DNA of 36,020 nt from Nitrosovibrio sp. Nv4 (GTDB lineage Bacteria; Pseudomonadota; Alphaproteobacteria; Acetobacterales; Acetobacteraceae): contig CALQHT020000027.1 of the NCBI GenBank assembly GCA_943330455.2, forward strand, positions 1-36,020, given 5' to 3'. Made by a program: the position numbers and the translations under genes. Shown one piece after another: positions 16,787-26,400 of this stretch (its first letter is position 1; every line of letters begins with the position of its first letter). The notes under the pieces are model-generated. The model was not told the origin of the DNA and did not search any database. It saw only the letters and a program-made list of their open reading frames with translations.

Positions 16787-18079
16787 TCAAAGCTCTCGGA
16801 ACGCCGACCGGAAGCTGTCGCGCAGCGGACCCACCAGGTAATCGAACGCCGTACGCGGGGCGATCGGCACGATCACCTCGACCGGCATTCCGGGTCCCAG
16901 ACGCGCCAGCAGGGCGCCGTTTTGCCGATCCGCGACCAGCGCGATCTCCGCTTTGAAGTAGGTGTGGCCGGTCCGCGCTTCGGTGACCCGGTCGGCGGAG
17001 ATGACCCGCACCTCCCCCATGATCGGCGCGTTCTCCCGCGGATTGAAGCCGATCGCCACCACATCGGCGTGCTGACCGATGCGCAGACGCTCCACGTCCT
17101 CGGGCCGGATTTCCGCCTCGGCCACGATCACGCGGGACCGCGGCACGATATCCATCACCGGGCGGCCTGACTCCACGACGCCGCCACGGGTGAAGATTGC
17201 CAGGTTGACGACTTCGCCGGCGATTGGGGAGCGGATTTCCAGGCGGGACAGGATGTCACGGTCGGCGGCCAGCCGCGGCACGACTTCGTTGATACGCAGT
17301 TGCGCTTCCCGCATCTCCCGCGTGCCATCGGATTGCTGCGCCTCCCGCATTTTCAGCTTTTCGGCTTCCAGTTCAATGACCAGGGAGGCAAACCGCGACA
17401 GATCGGTCGACATCTGCCCGACATGGCCGCGCAGACCCTCCGCCGAACGGCTTACTTCCAGCAGACGGTTCTTGGAGGCCAGGCCGGATCGTTCCAGTTC
17501 GGCGATGGCGCGGAATTCGTCTTCGGCAAAGCCGAGCTGCTTGATGGCGGAAACCAATTGGATGCGGGCGCCGTTGGCCTGGTGGCGGGTCTGCTCGATC
17601 CGCTGATCGAGGATGTCCAACTGCCGCCTCACCAGGTCGCGGCGGGAGCGAAACAGGATCCTCTCCCGGTCCATCACAGATGCGGCCACCGATGCGGCCC
17701 CCGATGCGATGCCGGAATCGTCTGACGCCATGTCCGCCGGGAACACGATGTCGGGCAGGTCGCCAATCTCCGCCATGACGCGGGCGATCAGGGCGCGATC
17801 GGCGAGGAGCTGCGATTGATGGACGGTGAACTGTGCCCGCACCTGGGTGTCGTCGAGGCGGACCAGAAGCTGGTCTTCCTCCACCAGGCTGCCGTCGCGG
17901 ACCAGCAGTTCCGCGACGATGCCGCCCTCGCGATGCTGGATCGTCTTGCGGTTGCCATGCACGGCCAGGCTGCCGGTGCCGACAACGGCACCGTCCAACG
18001 GGGCCAGCATGGTCCAGGAGCCGATCCCGCCGAAGAACAGCAGGACCGTCACCACACCCAAACGAATCGCGTTTTTCAT
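16787..18079 (-). CDS. type I secretion periplasmic adaptor (HlyD/PrtE family)
   Basis: A 430-residue membrane-fusion protein that links an inner-membrane ABC exporter to an outer-membrane TolC-type channel. It has a short cytoplasmic N-terminus, one transmembrane helix (about residues 5-27) and a lipoyl-like segment (Lys-Thr-Ile-Gln-His-Arg-Glu-Gly-Gly-Ile-Val through Asp-Gln-Leu-Leu-Val-Arg-Leu-Asp). A long coiled-coil hairpin (about 80-270) follows, then a C-terminal beta domain with Ile-Arg-Ser-Pro-Ile-Ala-Gly-Glu-Val-Val-Asn-Leu and Gly-Met-Pro-Val-Glu-Val. These features match the type I secretion HlyD/PrtE group rather than MacA. Its ATG overlaps the stop of the exporter gene (ATGA), so the pair is co-translated. 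The TolC component must be encoded elsewhere. Confidence 0.92.
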   Translation of the reverse strand: MKNAIRLGVVTVLLFFGGIGSWTMLAPLDGAVVGTGSLAVHGNRKTIQHREGGIVAELLVRDGSLVEEDQLLVRLDDTQVRAQFTVHQSQLLADRALIARVMAEIGDLPDIVFPADMASDDSGIASGAASVAASVMDRERILFRSRRDLVRRQLDILDQRIEQTRHQANGARIQLVSAIKQLGFAEDEFRAIAELERSGLASKNRLLEVSRSAEGLRGHVGQMSTDLSRFASLVIELEAEKLKMREAQQSDGTREMREAQLRINEVVPRLAADRDILSRLEIRSPIAGEVVNLAIFTRGGVVESGRPVMDIVPRSRVIVAEAEIRPEDVERLRIGQHADVVAIGFNPRENAPIMGEVRVISADRVTEARTGHTYFKAEIALVADRQNGALLARLGPGMPVEVIVPIAPRTAFDYLVGPLRDSFRSAFREL

Positions 18080-19770
18080 GCCCGTCCTCCTGCCACGATC
18101 GCCGGCGTCTGCTTCGCCATGAATTCGGCGGCGCGTTGCACGCCGGTCATCTGTCCCTCGCTCATGGTCGCGACGTAGTCTGAAATGCGGACCAGCCCGA
18201 TGCGGTGGGTGACCATGACCACCGTTCGTTTCAGTGCCTTCAACGTCAGGATGCAGTCGGTCAGCGCCGCGTCGCCGTCCTGGTCGAGATTTGCGTTGGG
18301 CTCATCGAGCACGACCACCGCCGGGCTGCCCAGCAGCGCGCGGGCCAGGGCGATACGCTGCTTCTGCCCGCCGGACAGGCTGGCGGCCATGTCGTCGAGC
18401 ATGGTGCCATAGCCGAGTGGCAGGCGGACGATCATGTCATGCGCGTTGGCGGCCTTGGCTGCCGCGACCACATCGTCGTCGGACACATCACCGAAACGAG
18501 CGATGTTGTCGCGGATGGTGCCGGGAAACAGCGCCACCTCCTGCGGCAGGTAGCCGATCGCGGATCCGAGTTGTTCGGCGCTCCAGGTTGCCAGATCGGC
18601 GCCGTCCAGCCGGACCACGCCCGCATCGGGGCGGATCGCGCCGGCCAGCAGCCGCGCCACGGTGGATTTGCCGGCGGCACTCGGACCGATGATGGTCAGG
18701 ACAGCGCCGGCCTGGATGGTCATGGCGACGCCGCGCACGGCGGCCCGATGCACGCCGGGGGGAGTCCAGGACACGCCCTCCAGATGCACATCGCCCTTGG
18801 GGTCGGGGAGCTTGACTGGGCGGGCATTGGGATCGTCGATGGCCAGCAGGGCGCGGATGCGGTTGTAGGCCTCCTTGGCCGCCAGGGTGGGGCGCCAGGC
18901 GCCGATCACCTGCTCGACCGGGGCCAGCATGCGGCCCATCAGCAGGGAGCCCGCGAAGATGGCACCGGCGCTGACCTCGCTGTTGATGGCGAGCCAGGCG
19001 CCGACGCCCAGGATGGCGGATTGGAAGAACATCCGCGTGCCCTTGCCGATGGACCCCAGCACCAAGGCGCGATGGCTGGCCTGGTTCTGGGCGGCGAGCA
19101 TGTCCCCACGTAGAAGGCGCCACCGATCGGTCAGGGTGACGCCGAGGCCCATGGTGCGGGCGCAATCGGCGTAGCGGGCGATGGCCTCCCCGAATTGATA
19201 GGACCTTGCGGCGACCTTGCCGGCCTGGGTCATGGGACGGCGGGCGGCGCGCTCGCTGGCGATGGTCAGGGCCAGCAGCACGACGGCGGCGCCGATCGCG
19301 AACAGCCCCAGCTTGGGATGCAGCAACGCAATGGCGCCCAGGTAGATCGGCGCCCAGGGCAGGTCGATGAACGCCAGCGCCGGGGCACCGGCGGCGAACT
19401 GGCGCACGGTGTCCAGGTCTCGCGCGATATGGATCGCCTGGGGAGGGACGGCGCCGGGACGCACCGGCTTGGTCATCTGCGCCAGCACCGCGCGGCCCAG
19501 CCGGTCTTCGACCATGTCGCTGACACCGGACAGGATGCGGCCGCGGACGAAGTCCAGGATCGCGTAGACCAGGTAGCACAGCGCCACCGCCAGGGTCAGG
19601 AACAAGAGGGTCGGCATGCTCCGGCTCTGCATGACGCGGTCATAGACCTGCATCATGTAGAGCGGCGCCGCCAGGTAGATCAGGTTGAGGAAGCAGGAGA
19701 AGCCCGCCACCCAGCCCAGCGGGCTGACGATGGCGGTAAGCGCACGCCGTATTGGCGCAGAGCCGGTCAT
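18076..19770 (-). CDS. type I secretion ABC permease/ATPase (PrtD family)
   Basis: A 564-residue fused ABC half-transporter. Transmembrane helices occupy roughly residues 15-300. The nucleotide-binding domain has Walker A Gly-Pro-Ser-Ala-Ala-Gly-Lys-Ser-Thr (near 360-368), signature Leu-Ser-Gly-Gly-Gln-Lys-Gln-Arg (near 462-469) and Walker B Val-Val-Val-Leu-Asp-Glu-Pro-Asn-Ala-Asn-Leu-Asp (near 483-494). The Asn-Ala-Asn after Walker B and the lack of an N-terminal C39-like domain fit the PrtD/AprD class, which exports proteins with uncleaved C-terminal signals. It begins after AAGGAA and lies 170 bases downstream of the giant repeat gene, the obvious candidate cargo. It probably works with the adaptor encoded immediately after it. 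Confidence 0.93.
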   Translation of the reverse strand: MTGSAPIRRALTAIVSPLGWVAGFSCFLNLIYLAAPLYMMQVYDRVMQSRSMPTLLFLTLAVALCYLVYAILDFVRGRILSGVSDMVEDRLGRAVLAQMTKPVRPGAVPPQAIHIARDLDTVRQFAAGAPALAFIDLPWAPIYLGAIALLHPKLGLFAIGAAVVLLALTIASERAARRPMTQAGKVAARSYQFGEAIARYADCARTMGLGVTLTDRWRLLRGDMLAAQNQASHRALVLGSIGKGTRMFFQSAILGVGAWLAINSEVSAGAIFAGSLLMGRMLAPVEQVIGAWRPTLAAKEAYNRIRALLAIDDPNARPVKLPDPKGDVHLEGVSWTPPGVHRAAVRGVAMTIQAGAVLTIIGPSAAGKSTVARLLAGAIRPDAGVVRLDGADLATWSAEQLGSAIGYLPQEVALFPGTIRDNIARFGDVSDDDVVAAAKAANAHDMIVRLPLGYGTMLDDMAASLSGGQKQRIALARALLGSPAVVVLDEPNANLDQDGDAALTDCILTLKALKRTVVMVTHRIGLVRISDYVATMSEGQMTGVQRAAEFMAKQTPAIVAGGRA

Positions 19771-19838
19771 GGCAACCGTTCCTTGGAGCGTGATGGGCCG
19801 GAGGAAGACAAACCGCGCCGACCATCATGCGGTGAAAG

Positions 19839-19879
19839 AAAAAAAGGAGCCGGTTCGCAAAATTCGATCGCCGCGAACC
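19839..19879 (-). terminator. rho-independent terminator between the giant gene and the exporter genes
   Basis: On the minus strand a 7-bp stem (GGTTCGC/GCGAACC, plus-strand 19852-19858 with 19873-19879) is followed by CTCC and seven T (plus-strand A-run 19839-19845). It lies about 60 bases after the stop of the giant gene and about 70 bases before the exporter ATG, so it should end or attenuate transcription from the giant gene. Confidence 0.7.
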
Positions 19880-19897
19880 CGCTCGGCTGTCCTGTCC

Positions 19898-19930
19898 CGG
19901 ACGTTCCTCACCCGTCATGACGAACGTCCG
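19898..19930 (-). terminator. second hairpin after the giant gene
   Basis: A perfect 9-bp stem (CGGACGTTC/GAACGTCCG, 19898-19906 with 19922-19930) with a 15-base loop begins 11 bases after the giant gene stop. It has no T-run. It could stabilise the 3' end of the long mRNA or help the nearby T-run terminator. Confidence 0.5.
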
Positions 19931-19940
19931 TTTGGGGTCG

Positions 19941-20460
19941 TCAGGTAAAGTGGCGGACGAAGATGTAGTCGTCGTTCAGCTCGTCTGGTGTCGTCGCGGC
20001 CCCGAGAGTCACCAGCACCAACGGCGCCTGTCCCGAGATATGCAGGGCCAGGGTGTGGGCATTGGGGTTGTAGACCAGGATCGGGTTGGTCGGGCTGGCG
20101 GGCGCGCTGGCACTGTTATACAGATCGACGAACATACTGGTGTCGACCTGCACCTCGCCGGACGTGGCGAAGGTGGCCGAGTGGGCCGTGGCGAAATCGG
20201 TGATCGTTTCTCTTTCAAGTCCGATGATCGGGTGTGATTCGCTGTTGGCCGCCGTCGAACCGACGATCTCGGTCACCACGATGCCATTGCCAATCGCACC
20301 GACCGAGGCGGTGGCATCGAAGGACGCCGCGGCATGGGCGGTCGTGGACAGGACACACCCGCTGGAGGCATAGACTTTCAAGGTCACGTCATCGACGCCC
20401 GTGCCGGTGACATGCACCGTGCCGGCCGTGGAGGAGACCGCGACCCCGGTTGCCAGAGCC
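19941..20460 (-). other. non-repetitive C-terminal domain with putative type I secretion signal
   Basis: The last ~170 residues of the giant protein leave the repeat pattern. They contain an Ile-Thr-Asp-Phe segment, a beta-rich Ile-Leu-Val-Tyr-Asn-Pro-Asn-Ala-His-Thr-Leu-Ala-Leu stretch that resembles the final domain of many type I substrates, and the acidic-then-hydrophobic end Asp-Asp-Tyr-Ile-Phe-Val before Arg-His-Phe-Thr. PrtD-type exporters recognise uncleaved C-terminal signals of this general form. No Gly-Gly-X-Gly-X-Asp repeats are present. Confidence 0.55.
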
Positions 20461-23400
20461 GACAGCGCATGACCGTTCAGATTGATGCCGTCGTCCTGCA
20501 ACGCTTCGTACTGAGTCGGTGTCAGCGACAACGCGTCGTCGGTCATCTTGATCGTCTTCGACCCGTTCTCGAACGCGCTGTCGAGATTGGCGATGACGAT
20601 CAGGGCGGCCTCATCGGCGAAGTCGTTGGATGCCAGGTTCAGGGTGTTAGACCCGATGGTGAAGTGCGGCAGGGCCATCAGGCGGGTGGCGGTCAGGATG
20701 GACACCGTTTCGTCACCGGTCAGCGTGACACTGGTGGCGGCGGTCAGCGCGGCGAGGTTGGCCGCGTTGAGCAGGTATGCGGAACCATCCTCGATGCTGA
20801 GATCGCCGGTGTTCTGGAAGCCGGGCAGTGCCACGATCCGGGTCGCGGTATTGGCATCCAGGGTCTCGGCGCCCGACAATTGCACATGAATGTCGGCCAC
20901 GTAGGCACTGCCGCTGATCGCGCCAGACAACACGCCATCCAGCAGGTTGTCCGACGTATCGCTGACCGTCAGCGTGTGGTTCAGGACGAACTTGGTCTCC
21001 GCCAGCAAGGTTTCGGCGTCGATCGCGGACACGGTGGCGTTTGCCGTCAGTCGCCATGTATTGGCGTATGTCAGACCATCCGTATAGGCGAGGTTCAACA
21101 GGTTGGTGGGCGTGTCCTGGACCGTGAGCGTGCGCGCTCCCTTGGTGAAGTGGATGGTATCGACCAGCGCGAACAGGGCCTGCGCGTTCGCCGCCGTCGT
21201 GGTCTGGTTACTGGAGAATGTGGTCCCGTCCATGGCCGCCAGCGCCGCGGTGTTGGCGCCGTTGATCAGATTGGCGATGGTATCGGACACGACCAGGTGG
21301 AAGTCGTCATGCACGGTCGAATTGTTGGTCCAGCCGGCCGATCCGGTCATGGTCTGGATGTTCGACAACGTATCGGTGACCGAGGCGATATGATTGTTGA
21401 AGTTCACATTCGCGATCGGGATACCGGCACCACCGCCCACTTTCAGCAGGGCCAGGAACGCATTGGCCTGGGAAACCGTGATCGTTGCATCGGCGGTGAT
21501 CGTGAAGGTGCCGCCATGCAGGTTGTCGCCGGTGGTCAGGGTCGCGAAGTTGGCGAAGGTGTCGGTGATATGTGGCACCACCACCGATTTCGCGGCGGAA
21601 CTCAGAGTGGATACGGTGGCAACGCTGCCGGAGACCCCGACGGTGTTGCTGTTCAGGCGGAACGTGGCCCCCAGCACGCCCAGCTTGTTGGCATCGGCGA
21701 CACTGACCCCGGTCACGCTGGCGGACAGGCTCAGCAGGAAGGCCCCGGCCGAGAACCCGGTCAGCCCGCCCAGGATGGAGGCATTCGCCTGCGTCACGGT
21801 CGCACTGGCCGACAGGGACCATGTGCTTGGCGTGATGGTCGGGCTGGCGCCCAGTTGGGTGGGCGCATTGGCGGCGATATTGGCCGCGGTGTCCCGCACG
21901 GTCAGGGCCACGCCCCCGCCGGCCGTGGCGCCGAGGTTCAGCAGGTGGCCGTAGACCGCGTCGGTCACCGTGGTCGAGGCGCTGACCACCATGGTGCTGA
22001 AGGAGGACAGATGGGCGACCATGGCCGCGTAGTTCGCCTCGATATTGGCCGCCGTGCCCGACACGGTCAGGGTGTTGGTGGTGCTGTCGGGGTTGTTCTT
22101 GCTGAAGTTGGTGATGGAGAACAGCGCCGCCGCGGTCGCCGGAGAAACGGTCGCCGATCCGCCGGACGTCTTCAGATGCACCGCGTCAATGGAGGCGTTG
22201 TTCACCGCCGCCAGATAGCCGTCTATGGTGTTGACGAGATGGGAGGCGGTATCCCAGACCTTCAACGTGTGACTGTTCTTGCTGAGGCCGGTCAGGCTCT
22301 GCAAGGTTTTGGCCTCGGACGCCGTCACGACGGAGTTGGCGGACAATTCGATACTGTGGCTGTTCATGAAGGCCAGCCCAGGAGCGCCATAGGCATCGAT
22401 CGCCGCCGCGATCTGGGAGCCGGTGTCGGAGATGGTCAGCGCACCGCTCGACACCACTGTGGGCACGGTCAGCAGCGCCGCGACGGACGCCGCGTCGATG
22501 GTCGCGTCGGAGAGCGTGACGCTGACGAATTTGCCTCCGAGCGTGTTCAGGGTCGTCAGATTGGACAGGACATTGGCGGCGGAGTCGGTGACATAGACCT
22601 CATCCACCACGGTATCGGCGGCCAGGGTGCTGGCAATCGCGGCGATCTGCGCCGCGGTGCCGATGACCCGCACCGAACCGGTGGTGGTGATGGTGTCGAT
22701 GGTGGCCACGTTGGCGGTGTAGGTGACCGCGGTCATGATGATGGTAGCGGTGCTGACCACACCATCGCTCAGGACAATCGCCATTGTATGGCTCTGGTCG
22801 CTGATCTGTGTGTCCAGCGCGGTCAGGTTGGTGGAGACATTGGCCGACGTGTCGGACACCCGCACCAGGCCGGTGAAGTCGAGCGCTGCCTCGCTCAGTG
22901 CCAGGATGTTGGCCACCGTATCCTGCACGGTGATCGTGTGCCCACCGGTCGCGAAGCCGGCGATGGCGGCCAGTGACGCCAGTTGCGCCGCGGTGACCGT
23001 GACGTTGGCGTTCGGTGTGACCGTGGTCGCGATCGCCAGACCGGTCGTGTTGGCCGAGTTCAGCAGGTTGGCGACGGTATCGGCAATGGTGACCGCCGGC
23101 CCCGACGTGTTGAAATCGGCGATGGCCGCAAGCAACGTGGCGTTCGCCGCCGTGGTCGTGGTCACGCCGCTCAGTTCGACCGTGGTGGCGAGCGCGACAC
23201 CGGCCGCGTTGGCACCGTTCAGCAGGTTGGCCATGGTATCGACGACCTGCATCGTCTGGCCGCCACCCAGCACCCCGCCCAGCAGCGTGTTGAGGATGGT
23301 GGCGTTGGCCGCCGTCACGCCGGTCGGGTTGTTGGACATGGTGACCTCATGGGCGCCGCTCAGCATGGAGGGTATGGTGCCCTGGGCTGTCAGCAATGCC

Positions 23401-26400
23401 GCGGCGGTGCCGGTGATGGTCACCGCGCTCATGTCCGGCGCGATCACCGCGATGATCGTGTTGTAGACGGTGGTGGCGTTGGCGACCGTCAGGGTCGCGT
23501 CGGTCACCTTCACCGAGGTGATATCGGACAGATTGGCGGTGATGTCCGCCGAACCGGCGAAGTCGGCGTTGATGTTGGCGGCGCTGTCGGCGATCGTGAT
23601 GGTATCCGGAACCACGTTCAGGCCCAGGATCGTGCCGATCTCCGCGACCGCCACGCCGGTCACCACCAAAGTGCCACCGCTGATCTTGGACATGGCGGAC
23701 CCGGCGCCGTCGTCGATATCCGTCGCCTGCACCTGCGCCGAGGTCAGGGTGATGGTCCCGGCCGGGCTGACGGTGATGCCGCTGACCAGGCCCAGGTCGC
23801 CGACGATCTTGGACGATGCGCCCAGGGCCAGGTCGGCCTGCACATGTGCGGCCGTATCGACAACCGTCATGCTGGCGGGTGTGACACCGAGATCGCCGAT
23901 GGTTTCGACCTGTGCCACGGTCGCGCCGGTCACCACCAGGGTGCCGCCGCTGACTTTGGACATGGCCGATGTGCCTCCATCGTTCACGCCGCTGAACAGC
24001 ACCTGGGCCGCCGTCAGGGTGATGGCCCCGGCGTTGCTGTTGGTGATGCCGGACACCAGGCCGAGGTCGCCGAGAATGTGAGATCCGGCCCCCAGCGCCA
24101 GGTCCGTCTGGATATGTGCCGCCGTGTCGCTGACCGCGATGGACGCGGGGGCGACCGGCAGATCGGCCAGGGTGCCGACGCTCGCAGCCAAGGCGGCCGT
24201 CACCACCAGGGTGCCGCCGGTGACCTTGGACAGGATGGACCCGGCGCCGTCGTTGACATGGGCGGTGGTCACCTGGGCCTCGGTCAGGCTGATCGCACCG
24301 GCGTTGCTGTTGGTGATGGCGAAGATCGCGGTCCGGTTCGCCAGCAGGTCGGACGACCCGCCGGAGATGATGTCGGCGCGGATGTTTGCCGCGGTGTCGC
24401 TGACCGTGAGGCTGTCGGGCACCACGTCCATCGCCATCGCCGCGTCAATCTGCGCCACTGTCAGGCCGGTGATCCGCAGGGTGCCGCCGGTCATCCGGTC
24501 CATCGCCGAACCCGCGCCATCGTTCACGTGAGCCAGTTCGACCTGCGCCTTGGTCAGGGAGATCAGGCCGCTGTCGCTGACGACGATGGAGGGGATGTCG
24601 GCGATATTGGCCAGGATATCGGACGCCCCGGAGATCAGGTCGGCCTGGACGTTGGCCGCGGTGTCGCTGACGGTGTAGCTGTCAGGCGAGACGAACAGCG
24701 CGGGCAACCCGTCGATCTGGGCCACGGTCACACCGGTGACGGCCAGGTTTGCGCCGGAGACTTTCGCCATCGCCGATCCGGAGTCGTCATTCACGCCGGC
24801 GAAGTACACCTGCGCCGCCGTCAGGGTGATCGTGCCGGCGTTGCTGCTAACAATGGCACTGACCAGGCCCAGGTCGCCCAGGATGTGCGAACCGGCACCC
24901 AGCGCAAGGTCGGCGGAGATGTGGGCCGCCGTATCGCTGACCGCGATGGACGCGGGGGCGACCGGCAGATCGGCCAGGGTACCGACGCTCGCCGCCAGGG
25001 CGGCCGTCACCACCAATGTCCCACCGGTGACCTTGGACAGGATGGACCCAGCGCCGTCGTTGACATGGGCGGTGGTCACCTGGGCCTCGGTCAGGCTGAT
25101 CGCACCGGCGTTGCTGTTGGTGATGGCAAAGATCGCGGTCCGGTTGCCCAGCAGGTCGGACGACCCGCCGGAGATGATGTCGGCCCGGATATTGGCCGCG
25201 GTGTCGCTGACGGTGATGCTGTCGGGCACCACGTCCATCGCCATCGCCGCGTCGATCTGCGCCACCGTCAGGCCGGTGACACGCAAGGTGCCGCCGGTCA
25301 TCAGGTCCATGGCCGACCCGGCGCCGTCATTCACGCCGGTCAGTTCCACCTGCGCCTTGGTCAGGGAAATCAGGCCGGCATCGCTGACCGTGATGGACGT
25401 GATGCTGCCCAGATTGGCCAGGATGTCAGACGAGCCCGAGATCAGGTCGGCCTGGATATGCGCCGCCGTGTCGCTGATGGTGAAGCTGTTGGGCGGGCTG
25501 CCCAGCGCGAACATGTCGTCGATTTGCGCCACGCTCACCCCGGTCACGACCAAGGTGCCGCCGGAGACCTTGGAGATGACGGAGCCTCCGCCATCGTCCA
25601 CGCCGGCCAGCAGCACCTGCGACACGGTCAGGGTGATCGCCCCGGCATTGCTGTTGGTGATGGTGCCGAGCAGGCTGATGTCGGAGAGCAGTTTCGAACC
25701 GGCGCCCAGCGCGAGATCGGCGGCGATATGGGCGGCGGTGTCGCTGACATCGATGGTGGTTGGCGTTACGCCGAGGTCGGCTAGGGTCTCGACCTGCGCC
25801 ACCGTGGCACCGGTCACCACGATGGTGCCGCCGGTCACCTTGGACAGGGCCGACCCGGCACCGTCATTCACCCGGGCAAACAGCATCTGTGCGGCCGTCA
25901 GGGTGATGGCTCCGGTGTCGCTGTTGGCGATGCCGCTGACCAGGCTGAGATCGCCCAGGATATGGGAGCCGGCTCCCAACGCCAGGTCGGTGGAGATGTG
26001 GGCGGCGGTGTCGCTGACGGCTATGGATGTCGGGGCGAAGGACAGATCGGCAAGTGTGCCCACGCTGGCCGCCAGGGCCGCCGTGATTACCAGGGTGCCA
26101 CCGCTGAGCTTGGACAGGATGGAGCCAGCACCGTCATTGACGTTGGCGGCGGTCACCTGGGCCTCGGTCAGGCTGATCGCACCGGCGTTGCTGTTGGCGA
26201 TGGCGAAGATCGCGGTGCGGTTGGCCATTAGGTCTGACGCGCCGCCGGAGATGATGTCGGCCCGGATATTGGCGGCTGTATCGCTGATCGTGATGGTGTT
26301 GGGCGGCACGCCGAGCGCCAGGGCGGCGTCGATTTGGGCGACGGTGAGGCCGGTGACACGCAGGGTGCCGCCGGTCATCTTGGCCATCGCCGAGCCGCCG

